In this document: positions 14,998 to 25,901 of the stretch, in pieces
How the letters are laid out: the number at the start of each line of letters is the position of its first letter
Position numbering within the stretch: the first letter of the stretch is position 1
Assembly (NCBI GenBank): GCA_028876065.1
Contig: JAGWTI010000023.1
Coordinates: 1-40,191, forward strand
Direction: 5' to 3'
Length of the DNA stretch: 40,191 nt
DNA from: Nitrospirota bacterium
Lineage (GTDB): Bacteria > Nitrospirota > Nitrospiria > Nitrospirales > Nitrospiraceae
Notes under the pieces: model-generated
The model's input: only the letters and a program-made list of their open reading frames with translations
Database searches by the model: none
What the model was told of the DNA's origin: nothing
Program-made: the position numbers and the translations under genes

Positions 14998-15073
14998 TGG
15001 TGGCGGTGGAGGGTATCGAACCCCCGACCCGCGGCTTATGAGTCCGCTGCTCTACCAACTGAGCTACACCGCC
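14998..15073 (-). tRNA. tRNA with anticodon CAT (elongator Met, or Ile2)
   Basis: On the minus strand the acceptor GGCGGTG (15073-15067) pairs fully with CACCGCC (15008-15002). The D-arm GCTC/GAGC, the anticodon loop CTCATAA, the T-loop TTCGATA and an encoded CCA end (15000-14998) are all present, 76 bases in total. The G1-C72 pair excludes an initiator tRNA. The last anticodon-stem pair (31-39) is an A-G mismatch, so only four canonical pairs remain there. A CAT anticodon can read AUG, or AUA if lysidine-modified; identity cannot be settled by eye. Confidence 0.93.
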
Positions 15074-15083
15074 ACGCGGGGAG

Positions 15084-15112
15084 TATGTACCAAGGCGTGC
15101 GCTTGACGTCAA
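15084..15112 (-). promoter_or_regulatory. tRNA promoter
   Basis: Read on the minus strand: TTGACG (15112-15107), a 17-base spacer, then TACATA (15089-15084). Initiation would fall ~5 bases before the tRNA 5' end, with almost no leader. Confidence 0.55.
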
Positions 15113-15153
15113 GACCATTTGCTGTCAGGCGCGCGAGACGGACCTGAATGAAC

Positions 15154-15558
15154 TTAGCCGACGAGGTCTGGGTTGAGGCGGTCCAACGGTTGAATAGAAT
15201 TGGCCTTGATCTCGTTGAAGACGATCGTACGGCCAGCCTGCCTGAGCCGGTTGAAGATGCCTTCCACGATGACCTGCTCTCCTTCATGGATTTCCACTTT
15301 TCCCAATGCGACCACCTTGAGCGTGCCCCGATCGCCGGTGAGCAAAAATCCATAAGCCGGTTGTCCTTGTCGGTTCGTGGCGATCTGCAGATTGGACACC
15401 TTCCCGGTGACCATCACGGCCTGCCGATCATATTGTTCCGGATGGGCCAGAAGTTCGGTAATGTCCTGCATACCGGTCGCATGACTCGCATCGGGAACCG
15501 AAAGCCATGCGCAGGAAAGGAGGGCAAGCATCAATGGGGCTTTTCTTGTCAAGAGCAT
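15154..15558 (-). CDS. Exported OB-fold protein
   Basis: The protein has 134 residues. A signal peptide covers ~1-28 (PLMLALLSCAWLSVP, cut near SHATG). The mature part has the small OB-fold layout: ITELLAHPEQYDRQAVMVTGKVSNL, GFLLTGDRGTLKVVAL, HEGEQVIVEGIF and a last strand around TIVFNEIKANSIQPL. This is the pattern of periplasmic stand-alone OB folds whose first strand follows a [L]xxNPxxYxGxxVxVxG motif. It lies 18 bases after the 394-residue gene ending at 15577 and is probably cotranscribed. Binding partner and function are unknown. Confidence 0.65.
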   Translation of the reverse strand: MLLTRKAPLMLALLSCAWLSVPDASHATGMQDITELLAHPEQYDRQAVMVTGKVSNLQIATNRQGQPAYGFLLTGDRGTLKVVALGKVEIHEGEQVIVEGIFNRLRQAGRTIVFNEIKANSIQPLDRLNPDLVG

Positions 15559-15576
15559 AGGGTATCGACCTCCCGC

Positions 15577-16761
15577 TTAGCGGCGTCCTTGAAGGTCCGG
15601 ATGACTTTCGCCCATGAAGCTGCGGAGCACGTGTTCTCCCATCTCGCTGAGTTGGGGCTCTGCTGGAGAGGCTTCAGCCTGCGCGTCCGGCGATGCCTTG
15701 GAAGCCGGGCTGACTCGGGCGAGCAGGTCGGCTTCCAGCGCGTCCGCCGACATATCCATGTCATCCAGGATTGCCAGGAGACGTTGGAGCGCAAACAGCG
15801 AGACGGCCTTTGAACCGTATTCGGCTTGATGCCGAGAATCTTGAATCAAGGACAGCCAAAACCGGCTTTCAAGCTCTTCCGGGAATGCTCCGGCTGCGAA
15901 TACTGTGAGTTTTTCGATCAGGGCGCCTTCGGTTCGCTCCAACCCGTCGTAGGTGGCCGCGGATCGTTCCACCGGTGAACGGGACAGCACGGCCAACGTT
16001 TCCTGCCAGAGGTCCACAGGAGGTGTGTTGGCCGGAAGGGTTGACGGCGCTGCGCCGAGCCTGGATTGGAGGCCCTGCAGATATTGGGTCAAGTATTTGG
16101 CCTTCCGGGCAGATAGGCTGCCTGCTGGAATCCCCCAGATCTGGCCGATCTCGTGGTCTTGGAGCGGCGACGTATTTGCCGCATCAAACTCTCGTTTGGC
16201 TTGCGCCAAGCGCTTGCGATCGGACTCGACGCGGCGCAGGAGGCGTTGCAGTTCAAGGCCGATCCGTTCTTTGCGATAGTCCTCTTCCGAGATTTCGTTG
16301 AGGTCCCATTTCCGATCCAATTCGCGGAGCACCGGCTTGGGAACGGCGGTTCGTGACAGGGTTCGCACTTCCGTGACCGCTTCCGGGGTCATGGCAAAGC
16401 GGGTAGTCAGCAACGTCGTAGCAAGTTCGATGAGCGCCTCGCTCCTGGCCAACATCCGTTCGAGACAATCGACTTGCAGTTTGAGGCGCTCCCGTTTCTG
16501 GCGTGCCAGAGAGCGGTAATGTGCGACTCGATTCGCGATGCCTTGCAGGGTTTCCTGGGAGATATAGGGTATGATCGGTTTGCCGCCCGACTGAAAACGA
16601 GGGTCGGGCCGGTCCGTCGCCATATACTCGATATCCTCGGGCGTGACGTCCAGGTACCGGAGCAGCAGCAAACGGAGCATGATGCGGCCCTGAATCGGCA
16701 GGGCATCGACCGCGGCGACGATGTGGTCCTTCGTCAGCACCGTGCTCACATTACGCTCCAT
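15577..16761 (-). CDS. Conserved-looking cytoplasmic protein of unknown function
   Basis: The protein has up to 394 residues. It has no signal or membrane segment. The N-terminal ~70 residues are helical (VDALPIQGRIMLRLLLLRYLDVTPEDIEYMA). A charged helical and probably coiled region spans ~90-195 (HYRSLARQKRERLKLQVDCLERM, LELQRLLRRVESDRKRLAQAKREF), and a tail rich in Ala, Glu and Pro ends at LQGRR. I do not recognise a domain. ATG 16761 has no good ribosome site. GTG at 16749, four codons later, is preceded by GGAG at suitable spacing and may be the true start. It is followed closely by the OB-fold gene. Confidence 0.6.
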   Translation of the reverse strand: MERNVSTVLTKDHIVAAVDALPIQGRIMLRLLLLRYLDVTPEDIEYMATDRPDPRFQSGGKPIIPYISQETLQGIANRVAHYRSLARQKRERLKLQVDCLERMLARSEALIELATTLLTTRFAMTPEAVTEVRTLSRTAVPKPVLRELDRKWDLNEISEEDYRKERIGLELQRLLRRVESDRKRLAQAKREFDAANTSPLQDHEIGQIWGIPAGSLSARKAKYLTQYLQGLQSRLGAAPSTLPANTPPVDLWQETLAVLSRSPVERSAATYDGLERTEGALIEKLTVFAAGAFPEELESRFWLSLIQDSRHQAEYGSKAVSLFALQRLLAILDDMDMSADALEADLLARVSPASKASPDAQAEASPAEPQLSEMGEHVLRSFMGESHPDLQGRR

Positions 16762-16782
16762 TCGAACGCCGAATAGTCTTGG

Positions 16783-16995
16783 TCATGTCGAACCGTCTGT
16801 TTGAGACTCCAGGTAAGTGGCCACATACTCGCGGATTTGTTGCACGGTTCCGTTGGCATACAAGTCGCGGGGAATATCGATCCGTACCAGTTTGGCCGGA
16901 TCGGCCCCCCGCTCGACCGCATAGGCTTCGTCGACATAGAGACTGACCGAACCGTCCGGATGTCTAATGGCGCAGAGGGCCGTGGAGTCTTCCAT
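16783..16995 (-). CDS. Small hypothetical protein, 70 residues
   Basis: The protein is acidic and compact, with an apparent beta-alpha layout: ALCAIRHPDGSVSLYVDEAYAVERG, then KLVRIDIPRDLYANGTVQQIREYVATYL. It has no signal peptide or membrane segment. It ends 21 bases before the 394-residue gene and runs in the same direction, so it may be the first gene of that transcript. Its composition looks protein-like, but I cannot name a family. Confidence 0.5.
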   Translation of the reverse strand: MEDSTALCAIRHPDGSVSLYVDEAYAVERGADPAKLVRIDIPRDLYANGTVQQIREYVATYLESQTDGST

Positions 16996-17079
16996 GCAAT
17001 GGTCTCGTTGCAGCCCGGATGTGCGTATGTTGGCCGTACAGCGGGGTAACTGTCTGATAACACAACGGTTGGCACCCTG

Positions 17080-17769
17080 TCAAAGGCTCTCGGATGCCGG
17101 TGGTCGCGAGGCAAAGCAGGAGGAGCGCCAGAACACGTAGGCCGTGAACGCCGTGAGCGTCACCAAAAAGACCGTACGGACTCGCCCATAGCCGAAACAG
17201 GCAAAATTCGCCGAGGCATTCAACAATCCAAACGCCGCATAGACGGCATAAAGCAGAAGCCCCCATCGGCGGAGCCGCAGGAACCCATACCCGATCAGTA
17301 TGTGTAATGTAGGCGATTGGGCTTTCGCCAGTACTCCCCAGAGTCCTGTCGGTTTGGCGCAGAACAGGGTCAAGGCATAGGATGGATTCGCCACGATGAT
17401 GTAGAAATCCGTCGCCGCCGTCAGCAAGAAGAGCAAGCCGAGATAGCGGATGTCATGGGCCCGTGTCCAAACACGCCGCCATGTTTGCGTGAAGTCCCAA
17501 CTGTTGATGGGGGTCGGAGCCAGCCAGGCATCGTAGCTCTGAAATGCCCACCAGGGCAGGCCCACCAGCATGAAACCAAGGACTCCTGATCCGGTCCCGC
17601 CGATCGTCCCGATTCCCCAGGCACCGGCCAGCAGCAATCCTGTAAGCGTAAGAATCAGAAGTGATCGGCCCGGTTGACGCGTGTAGGCTTGTCCCAACCC
17701 GGGAACGACCAGGGATAGGCCGGCGGCTTGTCGTCGACGTCGATCAGGTATGAATGAGTCCGCTGCCAT
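17080..17769 (-). CDS. Multi-pass membrane protein of unknown function
   Basis: The protein has 229 residues. The N-terminus (RRRRQAAGLSLVVPGLGQAYTRQPGRSLLILTLTGLLLAG) resembles the start of small integral membrane proteins in which PGLGQ and a basic turn precede the first helices. About six hydrophobic segments follow: GVLGFMLVGLPWWAF, YLGLLFLLTAATDFYIIVA, LLLYAVYAAFGLLNASANF and VFLVTLTAFTAYVFW. No catalytic motif is visible. It lies 34 bases downstream of the zinc-ribbon gene. Confidence 0.65.
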   Translation of the reverse strand: MAADSFIPDRRRRQAAGLSLVVPGLGQAYTRQPGRSLLILTLTGLLLAGAWGIGTIGGTGSGVLGFMLVGLPWWAFQSYDAWLAPTPINSWDFTQTWRRVWTRAHDIRYLGLLFLLTAATDFYIIVANPSYALTLFCAKPTGLWGVLAKAQSPTLHILIGYGFLRLRRWGLLLYAVYAAFGLLNASANFACFGYGRVRTVFLVTLTAFTAYVFWRSSCFASRPPASESL

Positions 17770-17803
17770 CAGCTGAAGATCGGGCAGGAACTGGAAACGC
17801 GAC

Positions 17804-18037
17804 CTAGCGTGCTCGTGTAGGACGTTTGTGGCGCCCAGCCGTCCGGGGTTCGCCGGCGCCGGACGGTGAGCCGGCCATGGCCGCCGATCGTGCGTCGGGT
17901 TGGGCGTCGTGCCGGTTCTGGGCGATGGTTTGATCGAGCCGGAGCCCGCATTGGATACAGCGCCACCCGTGGAACCGGCCGCTGTGTTCCTGAATTTCCT
18001 CTTGGATCAACAGGCCGGCACACTTCGGACAATTCAT
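17804..18037 (-). CDS. Small zinc-ribbon protein
   Basis: The protein has 77 residues, with ATG 18037 after AGAGGAGAG. It begins MNCPKCAGLLIQEEI and continues HGWRCIQCGLRLDQTI, a classic CPxC...CxxC zinc ribbon of the kind found in small zinc-finger proteins of unknown role. The last ~35 residues are basic and low in structure. The long upstream part of the open frame is antisense to the coproheme decarboxylase gene and is not part of this gene. It lies 34 bases upstream of the membrane-protein gene. Confidence 0.6.
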   Translation of the reverse strand: MNCPKCAGLLIQEEIQEHSGRFHGWRCIQCGLRLDQTIAQNRHDAQPDARSAAMAGSPSGAGEPRTAGRHKRPTRAR

Positions 18038-18135
18038 CGAATGCTCTCCTCTCGTCCCTGAGTTCATGCGGGATATGAAACCGTCGGCCGGCCATGTGCG
18101 CGGGCGGCATGCCGGGTCTGCAGCGCGAACGCCGC

Positions 18136-18843
18136 TTATCCACCCAGCGTGTCGAGCATTTCTTTCAGGCTTTTCATGATGCAGCTGAAAATGGGCGTGT
18201 CGCGTTCCGTATAGCGGCTGGCTTCGGCTAAGCGCAGTTCCATCACCAAGTCCAGGAAGTCTTCCGGCTTGTCCGACTCGAACGCCACGACGAATTCCTG
18301 ATCGTCCAGCCCGAACGAATAGGTCGTGTTCAATTTGACCGACGGGTACCGGTGCCCGATCTCGATATGCTCGTCCATCATGCCTTGGCGGGCCGCCTTG
18401 GTCAGCAGATACCACTCGCGCGTTTTGACGAACGGGTAGACAAAAATGTATTTGCTCTTGCCGGGAATGACCTGCAGCCGCTTGCTTTCCTGCCCTTCAT
18501 GGACGTGGTGATCCACGTAGATCGACCGTTTGGTCATGGAGAGGTAGGAATAGGGGGTGCTCATGTACTTGCCCACCCCGGTAGTCAGCAGCTTGGACAT
18601 CATCTCCTGGAACAGCTCCAACTCGTAGCCGATGCGCCAGAGCATGAAGTCGCAATCGCCCCGAATTCCGACTAGGGTGTAGGGAATCACAATGACTTTG
18701 CCGGCATATTCCTCCACCACACGGGCGAACTCTTGCTTGCCCCTGGTGCGCTCCTCTTCCGGAAGCCGGCGCCAGGCCGGGTCCATTTTATGGAAACTAA
18801 AATTGACGAATTGCCGTTTGGCTGTCTGTTCAGGGCTCGCCAT
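18136..18843 (-). CDS. chdC: Coproheme decarboxylase / chlorite dismutase-family protein
   Basis: The protein has 235 residues. ATG 18843 follows an ideal AAGGAGGAG. There is no signal peptide, so it is cytoplasmic, unlike exported chlorite dismutases. The C-terminal dimeric alpha/beta-barrel half shows SKYIFVYPFVKTREWYLL; Y136 here matches the catalytic Tyr of coproheme decarboxylases (YPMxK pattern). The heme-ligating His is H159 in MMDEHIEIGHRYP, followed by SFGLDDQEFVVAFE. The distal Arg of true chlorite dismutases is not at the expected place, nor is the Gln seen in Firmicutes ChdC; L171-N172 lie there. ChdC turns coproheme III into heme b with peroxide. This supports a heme-synthesis role, but a relative of unknown activity is possible. 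Confidence 0.75.
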   Translation of the reverse strand: MASPEQTAKRQFVNFSFHKMDPAWRRLPEEERTRGKQEFARVVEEYAGKVIVIPYTLVGIRGDCDFMLWRIGYELELFQEMMSKLLTTGVGKYMSTPYSYLSMTKRSIYVDHHVHEGQESKRLQVIPGKSKYIFVYPFVKTREWYLLTKAARQGMMDEHIEIGHRYPSVKLNTTYSFGLDDQEFVVAFESDKPEDFLDLVMELRLAEASRYTERDTPIFSCIMKSLKEMLDTLGG

Positions 18844-18893
18844 CCCACTCCTCCTTACACGACAAGGACTTAACAATGCATAGGAAAGAAAAT

Positions 18894-18922
18894 TTCTAAC
18901 ACTTCGTGCGCTGGTTTGTCAA
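18894..18922 (-). promoter_or_regulatory. Candidate promoter of the coproheme decarboxylase gene
   Basis: Read on the minus strand: TTGACA (18922-18917), a 17-base spacer, then TTAGAA (18899-18894). The start would be near 18887, leaving a ~44-base leader. The -10 is weak. The rest of 18844-19120 shows no other supported feature. Confidence 0.4.
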
Positions 18923-19120
18923 CCGAAGGGTAACCAGCGGAGACGCGCCCAAACCTGCCGGAAGGCAGAACAATGGAGAGCCATGACCAGGGAGAAGAGC
19001 AGGGCAGACGCGACGGACTCGCATGGCTCCCGACGCCCGGGTTTGGATCATGCCGGTTGGAACGGGCCTCGTTGACAGGCCTGCGGCAATCTGTTATCGG
19101 CTGGCCTGGAGAAAGGGCAG

Positions 19121-20449
19121 ATGATGCGACGCGGAGAAATCATTGCCATCGGATCGGAACTCCTGCTCGGCGGGAGGCTGGACACCAATTCCATCTTCTT
19201 GAGCGAAGGTTTGGCTTCCAATGGGGTCGAAGTGCGGTTCAAAACCATCGTGGGGGATACGGAAGCGGACATCGTGGCCGCTCTGCGGACCGCCGTGCGC
19301 CGAGCTGACGTCGTTCTGCTCACCGGCGGGCTCGGCCCAACCTCCGACGATCGTACGAGAAAAGCTGTAGCGCGAGCAACCGGCAGGCCGTTACGACGCC
19401 GCGCAGAGGCGATCGAGGGGATGAGGAGGCGTTTGGCCGCCTGGGGCCGAACTCCCTCGGCGGCCCAACAACGCCAGGGATTGATTCCGACGGGAGCCGA
19501 GGTCCTGGCCAACCCTGTCGGGTCCGCCCCGGGCTTTGTCCTGCGCTGGCAGGGGGCGCTGATCGCCGCCTTGCCCGGTGTGCCGGTAGAGGCGGAACGG
19601 ATGTTTACAAAGGCGGTTCTGCCTCGCCTGCGCGAAGGGGGCGTAGCCGGGCATATCGAACGAAAGGTGCTGCACACGACCGGTCTGCCGGAATCCGACG
19701 TCGAACAACGGATCGGTGATCTGTTGCCCTCCGACGGCGGCATTCGCCTCGGCTTGTTGGCTTCACCGTTGGGCGTGATCGTGTCGCTGACGTTGCCGGT
19801 GCCTGATGGAGCGGCGGGGGGCATACGAGGGGGGAGAGGTCGGAGCGCCCGAGTTCGACTGGAGAAGACGTTCCGTGCGGTCAGGCGGAAGCTCGGCCGT
19901 CATGTCTATGCCGAGGGAACCGACACGATGGAGCAAGTCGTGGGTCGCTATCTGGCCAAACGTGGACTGATTCTGGCCCTGGCCGAGTCCTGCACCGGAG
20001 GATTGATCGGCCATCGCTTAACCCAAGTCCCTGGCAGTTCCGCCTATTTGGATCGGGGCGTGGTCTGCTACAGCAACCGCGCGAAGACCGAACTGTTGGG
20101 CGTGCCGGCAGGGCTGATCGCCAGGCACGGTGCCGTCAGCGCACCGGTGGCGGCGGCCATGGCCAAGGGGATCCGTGTCACAAGCAAGGCGTCGGTGGGA
20201 TTGAGCGTGACCGGCATTGCCGGGCCAGGCGGAGGAACAGCCACCAAACCGGTGGGCTTGGTCTATGTCGGACTGGATACGATGTCACAGGGAACAGGCA
20301 AGGTCAGCAAGACGCAGGCCTTTCGGTTCCACGGCACGCGCGAGACGATTAAACTGCGGGCCTCCCAGGCGGCCTTGAACCTTCTTCGGGAATGGCTGTT
20401 GGGACCGGCTCCGTTGATCGACCATGATTCGAGCTTTCCTCGCCGTTGA
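19121..20449 (+). CDS. cinA: CinA-family protein: MoCF-like domain plus NMN-amidase domain
   Basis: The protein has 442 residues, near normal for CinA. The N-terminal ~170 residues are the MoaB/Mog-like fold (IIAIGSELLLGGRLDTNSIFLSEGL, LTGGLGPTSDDRTRKAVA). The C-terminal ~160 residues form the CinA amidohydrolase domain with ALAESCTGGLIGHRLTQVPGSS and FDRGVVCYSN-type motifs (LDRGVVCYSNRAKTELLGV), ending FRFHGTRETIKLRASQAALNLL. Known CinA enzymes deamidate NMN and cleave ADP-ribose in NAD salvage. A Gly/Arg-rich insertion (GGIRGGRGRSARVR) lies between domains and may be unstructured. Its last 26 bases overlap thpR. Confidence 0.9.
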   Translation: MMRRGEIIAIGSELLLGGRLDTNSIFLSEGLASNGVEVRFKTIVGDTEADIVAALRTAVRRADVVLLTGGLGPTSDDRTRKAVARATGRPLRRRAEAIEGMRRRLAAWGRTPSAAQQRQGLIPTGAEVLANPVGSAPGFVLRWQGALIAALPGVPVEAERMFTKAVLPRLREGGVAGHIERKVLHTTGLPESDVEQRIGDLLPSDGGIRLGLLASPLGVIVSLTLPVPDGAAGGIRGGRGRSARVRLEKTFRAVRRKLGRHVYAEGTDTMEQVVGRYLAKRGLILALAESCTGGLIGHRLTQVPGSSAYLDRGVVCYSNRAKTELLGVPAGLIARHGAVSAPVAAAMAKGIRVTSKASVGLSVTGIAGPGGGTATKPVGLVYVGLDTMSQGTGKVSKTQAFRFHGTRETIKLRASQAALNLLREWLLGPAPLIDHDSSFPRR

Positions 20450-21035
20450 ACTGCCGGTTGAGATCAGGCAGGCCCTGGCTCTGGTCCAGACCGACGTGAA
20501 GAATCGGATCTCGCGGGAGCTATCCCCTCGGATGCGTCTGCAATGGGTTCGGCCGGAGTCGGTCCACCTGACGGTGAAGTTCCTCGGCGATATCCAAGAA
20601 ACTCAGGTCCACGACCTTCAGTCCGTTGTTGGGGAAGCGCTCCGCTCCGTGGCTCCTTTCTCTATCGAAGTCGCTGGACTTGGCGTCTTTCCGGACATGC
20701 ATGCGCCGCGCGTTCTGTGGGTAGGGCTTGTCGGTAGGGCTGGGATAGGTGGTCCGCCGACGGCCTTGTTGCAGCTGGTCAACATGGTCGAAACGAGTGT
20801 GGAACCTCTGGGTTATCCGCCTGAGACCAGGCCGTTCAATCCGCATCTGACTCTGGCGAGGATCAAGGAAGGCTCCAAAGAGGTGGGGAGGGCAATAGCG
20901 CGGATCGGCTTGCTGGAGCGAGAAGTGCCGTTGGGCCAACTCGAGGTCTCCAGGGTGGCTCTCATGCGGAGCGAGCTGAAACCGTCGGGTTCCGTGTACA
21001 CCACACTCTGGGAAATCCCACTCGGTGCAGCGTGA
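20424..21035 (+). CDS. thpR: RNA 2',3'-cyclic phosphodiesterase (2H family)
   Basis: The protein has 203 residues. The two HxTxxx motifs of the 2H phosphoesterase fold are present: HLTVKFLG (~49-56) and HLTLARIK (~137-144). The start [17 protein letters not shown] and later PHLTLAR order match ThpR/LigT. These enzymes open 2',3'-cyclic phosphate ends of RNA. It overlaps cinA by 26 bases in another frame, so it is translationally coupled. ThpR next to cinA-recA is a recurrent layout in bacteria, from general knowledge. Confidence 0.88.
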   Translation: MIRAFLAVELPVEIRQALALVQTDVKNRISRELSPRMRLQWVRPESVHLTVKFLGDIQETQVHDLQSVVGEALRSVAPFSIEVAGLGVFPDMHAPRVLWVGLVGRAGIGGPPTALLQLVNMVETSVEPLGYPPETRPFNPHLTLARIKEGSKEVGRAIARIGLLEREVPLGQLEVSRVALMRSELKPSGSVYTTLWEIPLGAA

Positions 21036-21084
21036 CCTGGAGGGCAGCGCCGATCATCGCATTTGTGATCGCCTCCAAGGCTAT

Positions 21085-21120
21085 GTTTCTCTTAATGACT
21101 TGGGTATAATGGTTTCTCTT
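21085..21120 (+). promoter_or_regulatory. recA promoter with GTTTCTCTT direct repeats
   Basis: A perfect TATAAT (21105-21110), preceded by TGGG, lies ~38 bases before the recA ATG. The sequence 17 bases upstream (TATGTT) is not a good -35. GTTTCTCTT occurs at 21085-21093 and 21112-21120, flanking the -10 with a 27-base period. No canonical LexA box of the E. coli or B. subtilis type is seen here. Confidence 0.5.
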
Positions 21121-21147
21121 TCATTGGTACTTGAACAGGAGGCCTCC

Positions 21148-22242
21148 ATGGCAGAGCGAACCGCCGAAAAAGACGAGAAAAAGCGCGCATTGGACCTGGC
21201 GCTTTCCCAGATCGAAAAACAGTATGGCAAGGGGGCCATCATGAAGCTGGGCGGGGCCGAGGTGCCGGCGGATGTCCCGGCCATCTCGACCGGCTCTCTG
21301 ACCTTGGATTTGGCGCTCGGGGTCGGAGGGTTTCCAAGGGGACGTGTGATCGAGATTTTCGGCCCGGAGTCTTCGGGCAAGACCACCCTCTCGCTCCATG
21401 CCATTGCCGAGGCCCAGAAAGCCGGCGGGGTGGCGGCTTTCGTTGACGCGGAGCATGCCCTGGACCTGGGCTACGCGAAGAAGTTGGGCGTGAATGCCGA
21501 CGAGTTGTTGGTCTCCCAGCCTGATACGGGAGAGCAGGCCTTGGAAATCGCGGAAACGCTGGTCCGCAGCGGCGCCATCGACCTCATCGTGGTGGACTCG
21601 GTGGCCGCCTTGGTGCCCCGCGCCGAGATCGAGGGGGAAATGGGCGACGCCCACATGGGACTGCAGGCCCGCCTCATGTCTCAAGCCTTACGGAAACTGA
21701 CCGCCGCGATCTCCAAATCTCAGACCACGGTCATTTTCATTAATCAGATCCGGATGAAGCTGGGCGTGATGTTCGGAAACCCGGAGACGACGACGGGCGG
21801 CAACGCGCTCAAGTTCTATTCTTCCGTGCGACTGGATATCCGACGGATCGAGTCCATCAAGGAAGGACAGGACGTCATCGGGAGCCGTGTGCGGGTCAAG
21901 GTGGTCAAGAACAAGATGGCGCCGCCGTTCAAGCAGGCGGAATTCGACGTCATGTTTGCGGAAGGCATTTCGAAAACCGGGGAACTGGTGGACCTGGGGA
22001 CCGAGAAACGGATCATCGAAAAGTCCGGGGCCTGGTATTCCTACAAAGGAGAGCGTCTCGGCCAGGGTCGCGACGCGGTCCGCGACTTTTTAAAGACGAA
22101 TCCGGCGATTGCCAAGGAGATCGAAGCCCGCTTGCGCGAAGCCACCGGCCCGGCAGCCAAGGCGGTCGAAAAGAAACCAGAAGGCCGAGCGACGGAGGGC
22201 AAGGTGGATGAAAAGCGAGCCCATGCCGGACGCGTCTCCTGA
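21148..22242 (+). CDS. recA: Recombinase RecA
   Basis: The protein has 364 residues. ATG 21148 follows ACAGGAGG. Walker [15 protein letters not shown] (~66-79), Walker [13 protein letters not shown] and the L1/L2 DNA-binding region ([50 protein letters not shown]) are all typical. The C-terminus is a long charged tail ([21 protein letters not shown]). RecA forms ATP-dependent filaments on single-stranded DNA for strand exchange and SOS signalling. recX follows 21 bases later. Its own promoter lies just upstream. Confidence 0.98.
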   Translation: MAERTAEKDEKKRALDLALSQIEKQYGKGAIMKLGGAEVPADVPAISTGSLTLDLALGVGGFPRGRVIEIFGPESSGKTTLSLHAIAEAQKAGGVAAFVDAEHALDLGYAKKLGVNADELLVSQPDTGEQALEIAETLVRSGAIDLIVVDSVAALVPRAEIEGEMGDAHMGLQARLMSQALRKLTAAISKSQTTVIFINQIRMKLGVMFGNPETTTGGNALKFYSSVRLDIRRIESIKEGQDVIGSRVRVKVVKNKMAPPFKQAEFDVMFAEGISKTGELVDLGTEKRIIEKSGAWYSYKGERLGQGRDAVRDFLKTNPAIAKEIEARLREATGPAAKAVEKKPEGRATEGKVDEKRAHAGRVS

Positions 22243-22263
22243 CGGAGCAAGCGGTAGGGGAGC

Positions 22264-22742
22264 ATGAAGCCTCTCCCTTCGCCATCTCGTTCTGCTGCGC
22301 CGCCCGATCACGCTGCGGAGCGGTTGGAGCAGGCGGCTCTGCGCTACCTCACACGGCGCGATCGAACCGAAGCCCAGGTGCGGGCTTATCTGGAGCGGGC
22401 CGGTGCGGCGCCGACCGTGATCGCCACCCTCCTTGGACAGTTTCGGCGGCGCGGTTACGTCAACGATGCGGCGTATGCCGGACGTTGGGTGGAAGCCAGA
22501 CTGACGCAGCGTCCGATGGGGCGCGATCGGCTTGAAGCCGAGTTGATGGCTCAAGGGTTCGAACCGCCGACGATTGAGGCGGCCTTGGCGCGGGCCTATG
22601 CGGGGCGCACCGAAGAGGAGCTGGCACAGGCTTTGTTGCGGCAGCGGAGCCGCCTCCAGACTGCCGCGAAGCAAGCCACGTTGTTGAGACGACATGGGTT
22701 TAGCGACGACATCATCCAGCATTGCGTAGGAGACCAGGATTC

Positions 22743-22746
<4 letters not shown>
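22264..22746 (+). CDS. recX: Regulatory protein RecX
   Basis: The protein has 160 residues, with the three-helix RecX repeats: ALRYLTRRDRTEAQVRAYLERAG, FRRRGYVNDAAYAGRWVEARL and PMGRDRLEAELMAQGFEPPTIEAALA, then a C-terminal ATLLRRHGFSDDIIQHCV. RecX binds RecA filaments and limits their activity. Its stop overlaps the alaS start (ATGA at 22743-22746). The N-terminal ~18 residues are a low-complexity Pro/Ser-rich lead. Confidence 0.9.
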
Positions 22747-25376
<2,630 letters not shown>

Positions 25377-25418
25377 AGGAGCGGCTGTGCATCGTGGTGA
25401 TGAGGCGAGAGTAGACCT

Positions 25419-25901
25419 ATGACCGGCACGCGTATTCTCGCCTTAGACCCGGGCACCAAGCGTATCGGGGTGGCCCTGAGCGATGAACTGGGGTGGACCG
25501 CGCAACCGCTGGAAACCTACGAACGACGAGGCATCGTGGCGGACGTGGCGCATATCCAGCACCTGGTGCTGGAACATCAGGTCAGCCGGATTGTCATGGG
25601 TTTCCCCGTTCGGCTGGACGGCACCATTGGACCGGCGGCCCTACAGGTCCAAGAGTTCATTCGTCAACTGGAGCAATCCGTGACGGTTCCCATCGTGACC
25701 TGGGATGAGCGCATGACGAGCAAGGCGGCGGAAGAGTTGTTGATTTACGCCAACCTCGGCCGAAAGAAGCGCAAGGGCACCGTCGATCGGGTGGCTGCCG
25801 CGATCCTGCTACAGAGCTATTTGGAGAGCCAAGGCACCGGTGGAAGCGCCGACGGTCATGAGGCCGATCAGACGGATCCCGTTGCTACGGAAGGGACATG
25901 A
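25419..25901 (+). CDS. ruvX: Holliday-junction resolvase-like / pre-16S rRNA nuclease RuvX (YqgF)
   Basis: The protein has 160 residues. The RNase H-like fold is seen in ILALDPGTKRIGVALSDELG (first catalytic Asp), RIVMGFPVRLDGTIGPAALQVQEF, VPIVTWDERMTSKAAEELL and VDRVAAAILLQSYLE (last Asp). YqgF trims the 5' end of 16S rRNA in E. coli; a resolvase role has been proposed. It overlaps mltG by four bases (ATGA at 25898-25901). The C-terminal ~20 residues after the fold are a variable tail. Confidence 0.92.
   Translation: MTGTRILALDPGTKRIGVALSDELGWTAQPLETYERRGIVADVAHIQHLVLEHQVSRIVMGFPVRLDGTIGPAALQVQEFIRQLEQSVTVPIVTWDERMTSKAAEELLIYANLGRKKRKGTVDRVAAAILLQSYLESQGTGGSADGHEADQTDPVATEGT

Noticed and set aside
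18136-18843. True chlorite dismutase
   Set aside because: It has no signal peptide, and the distal Arg is not found where expected, while the ChdC catalytic Tyr is present.
21036-21147. LexA operator before recA
   Set aside because: Neither CTGT-N8-ACAG nor GAAC-N4-GTTC is present in the gap.
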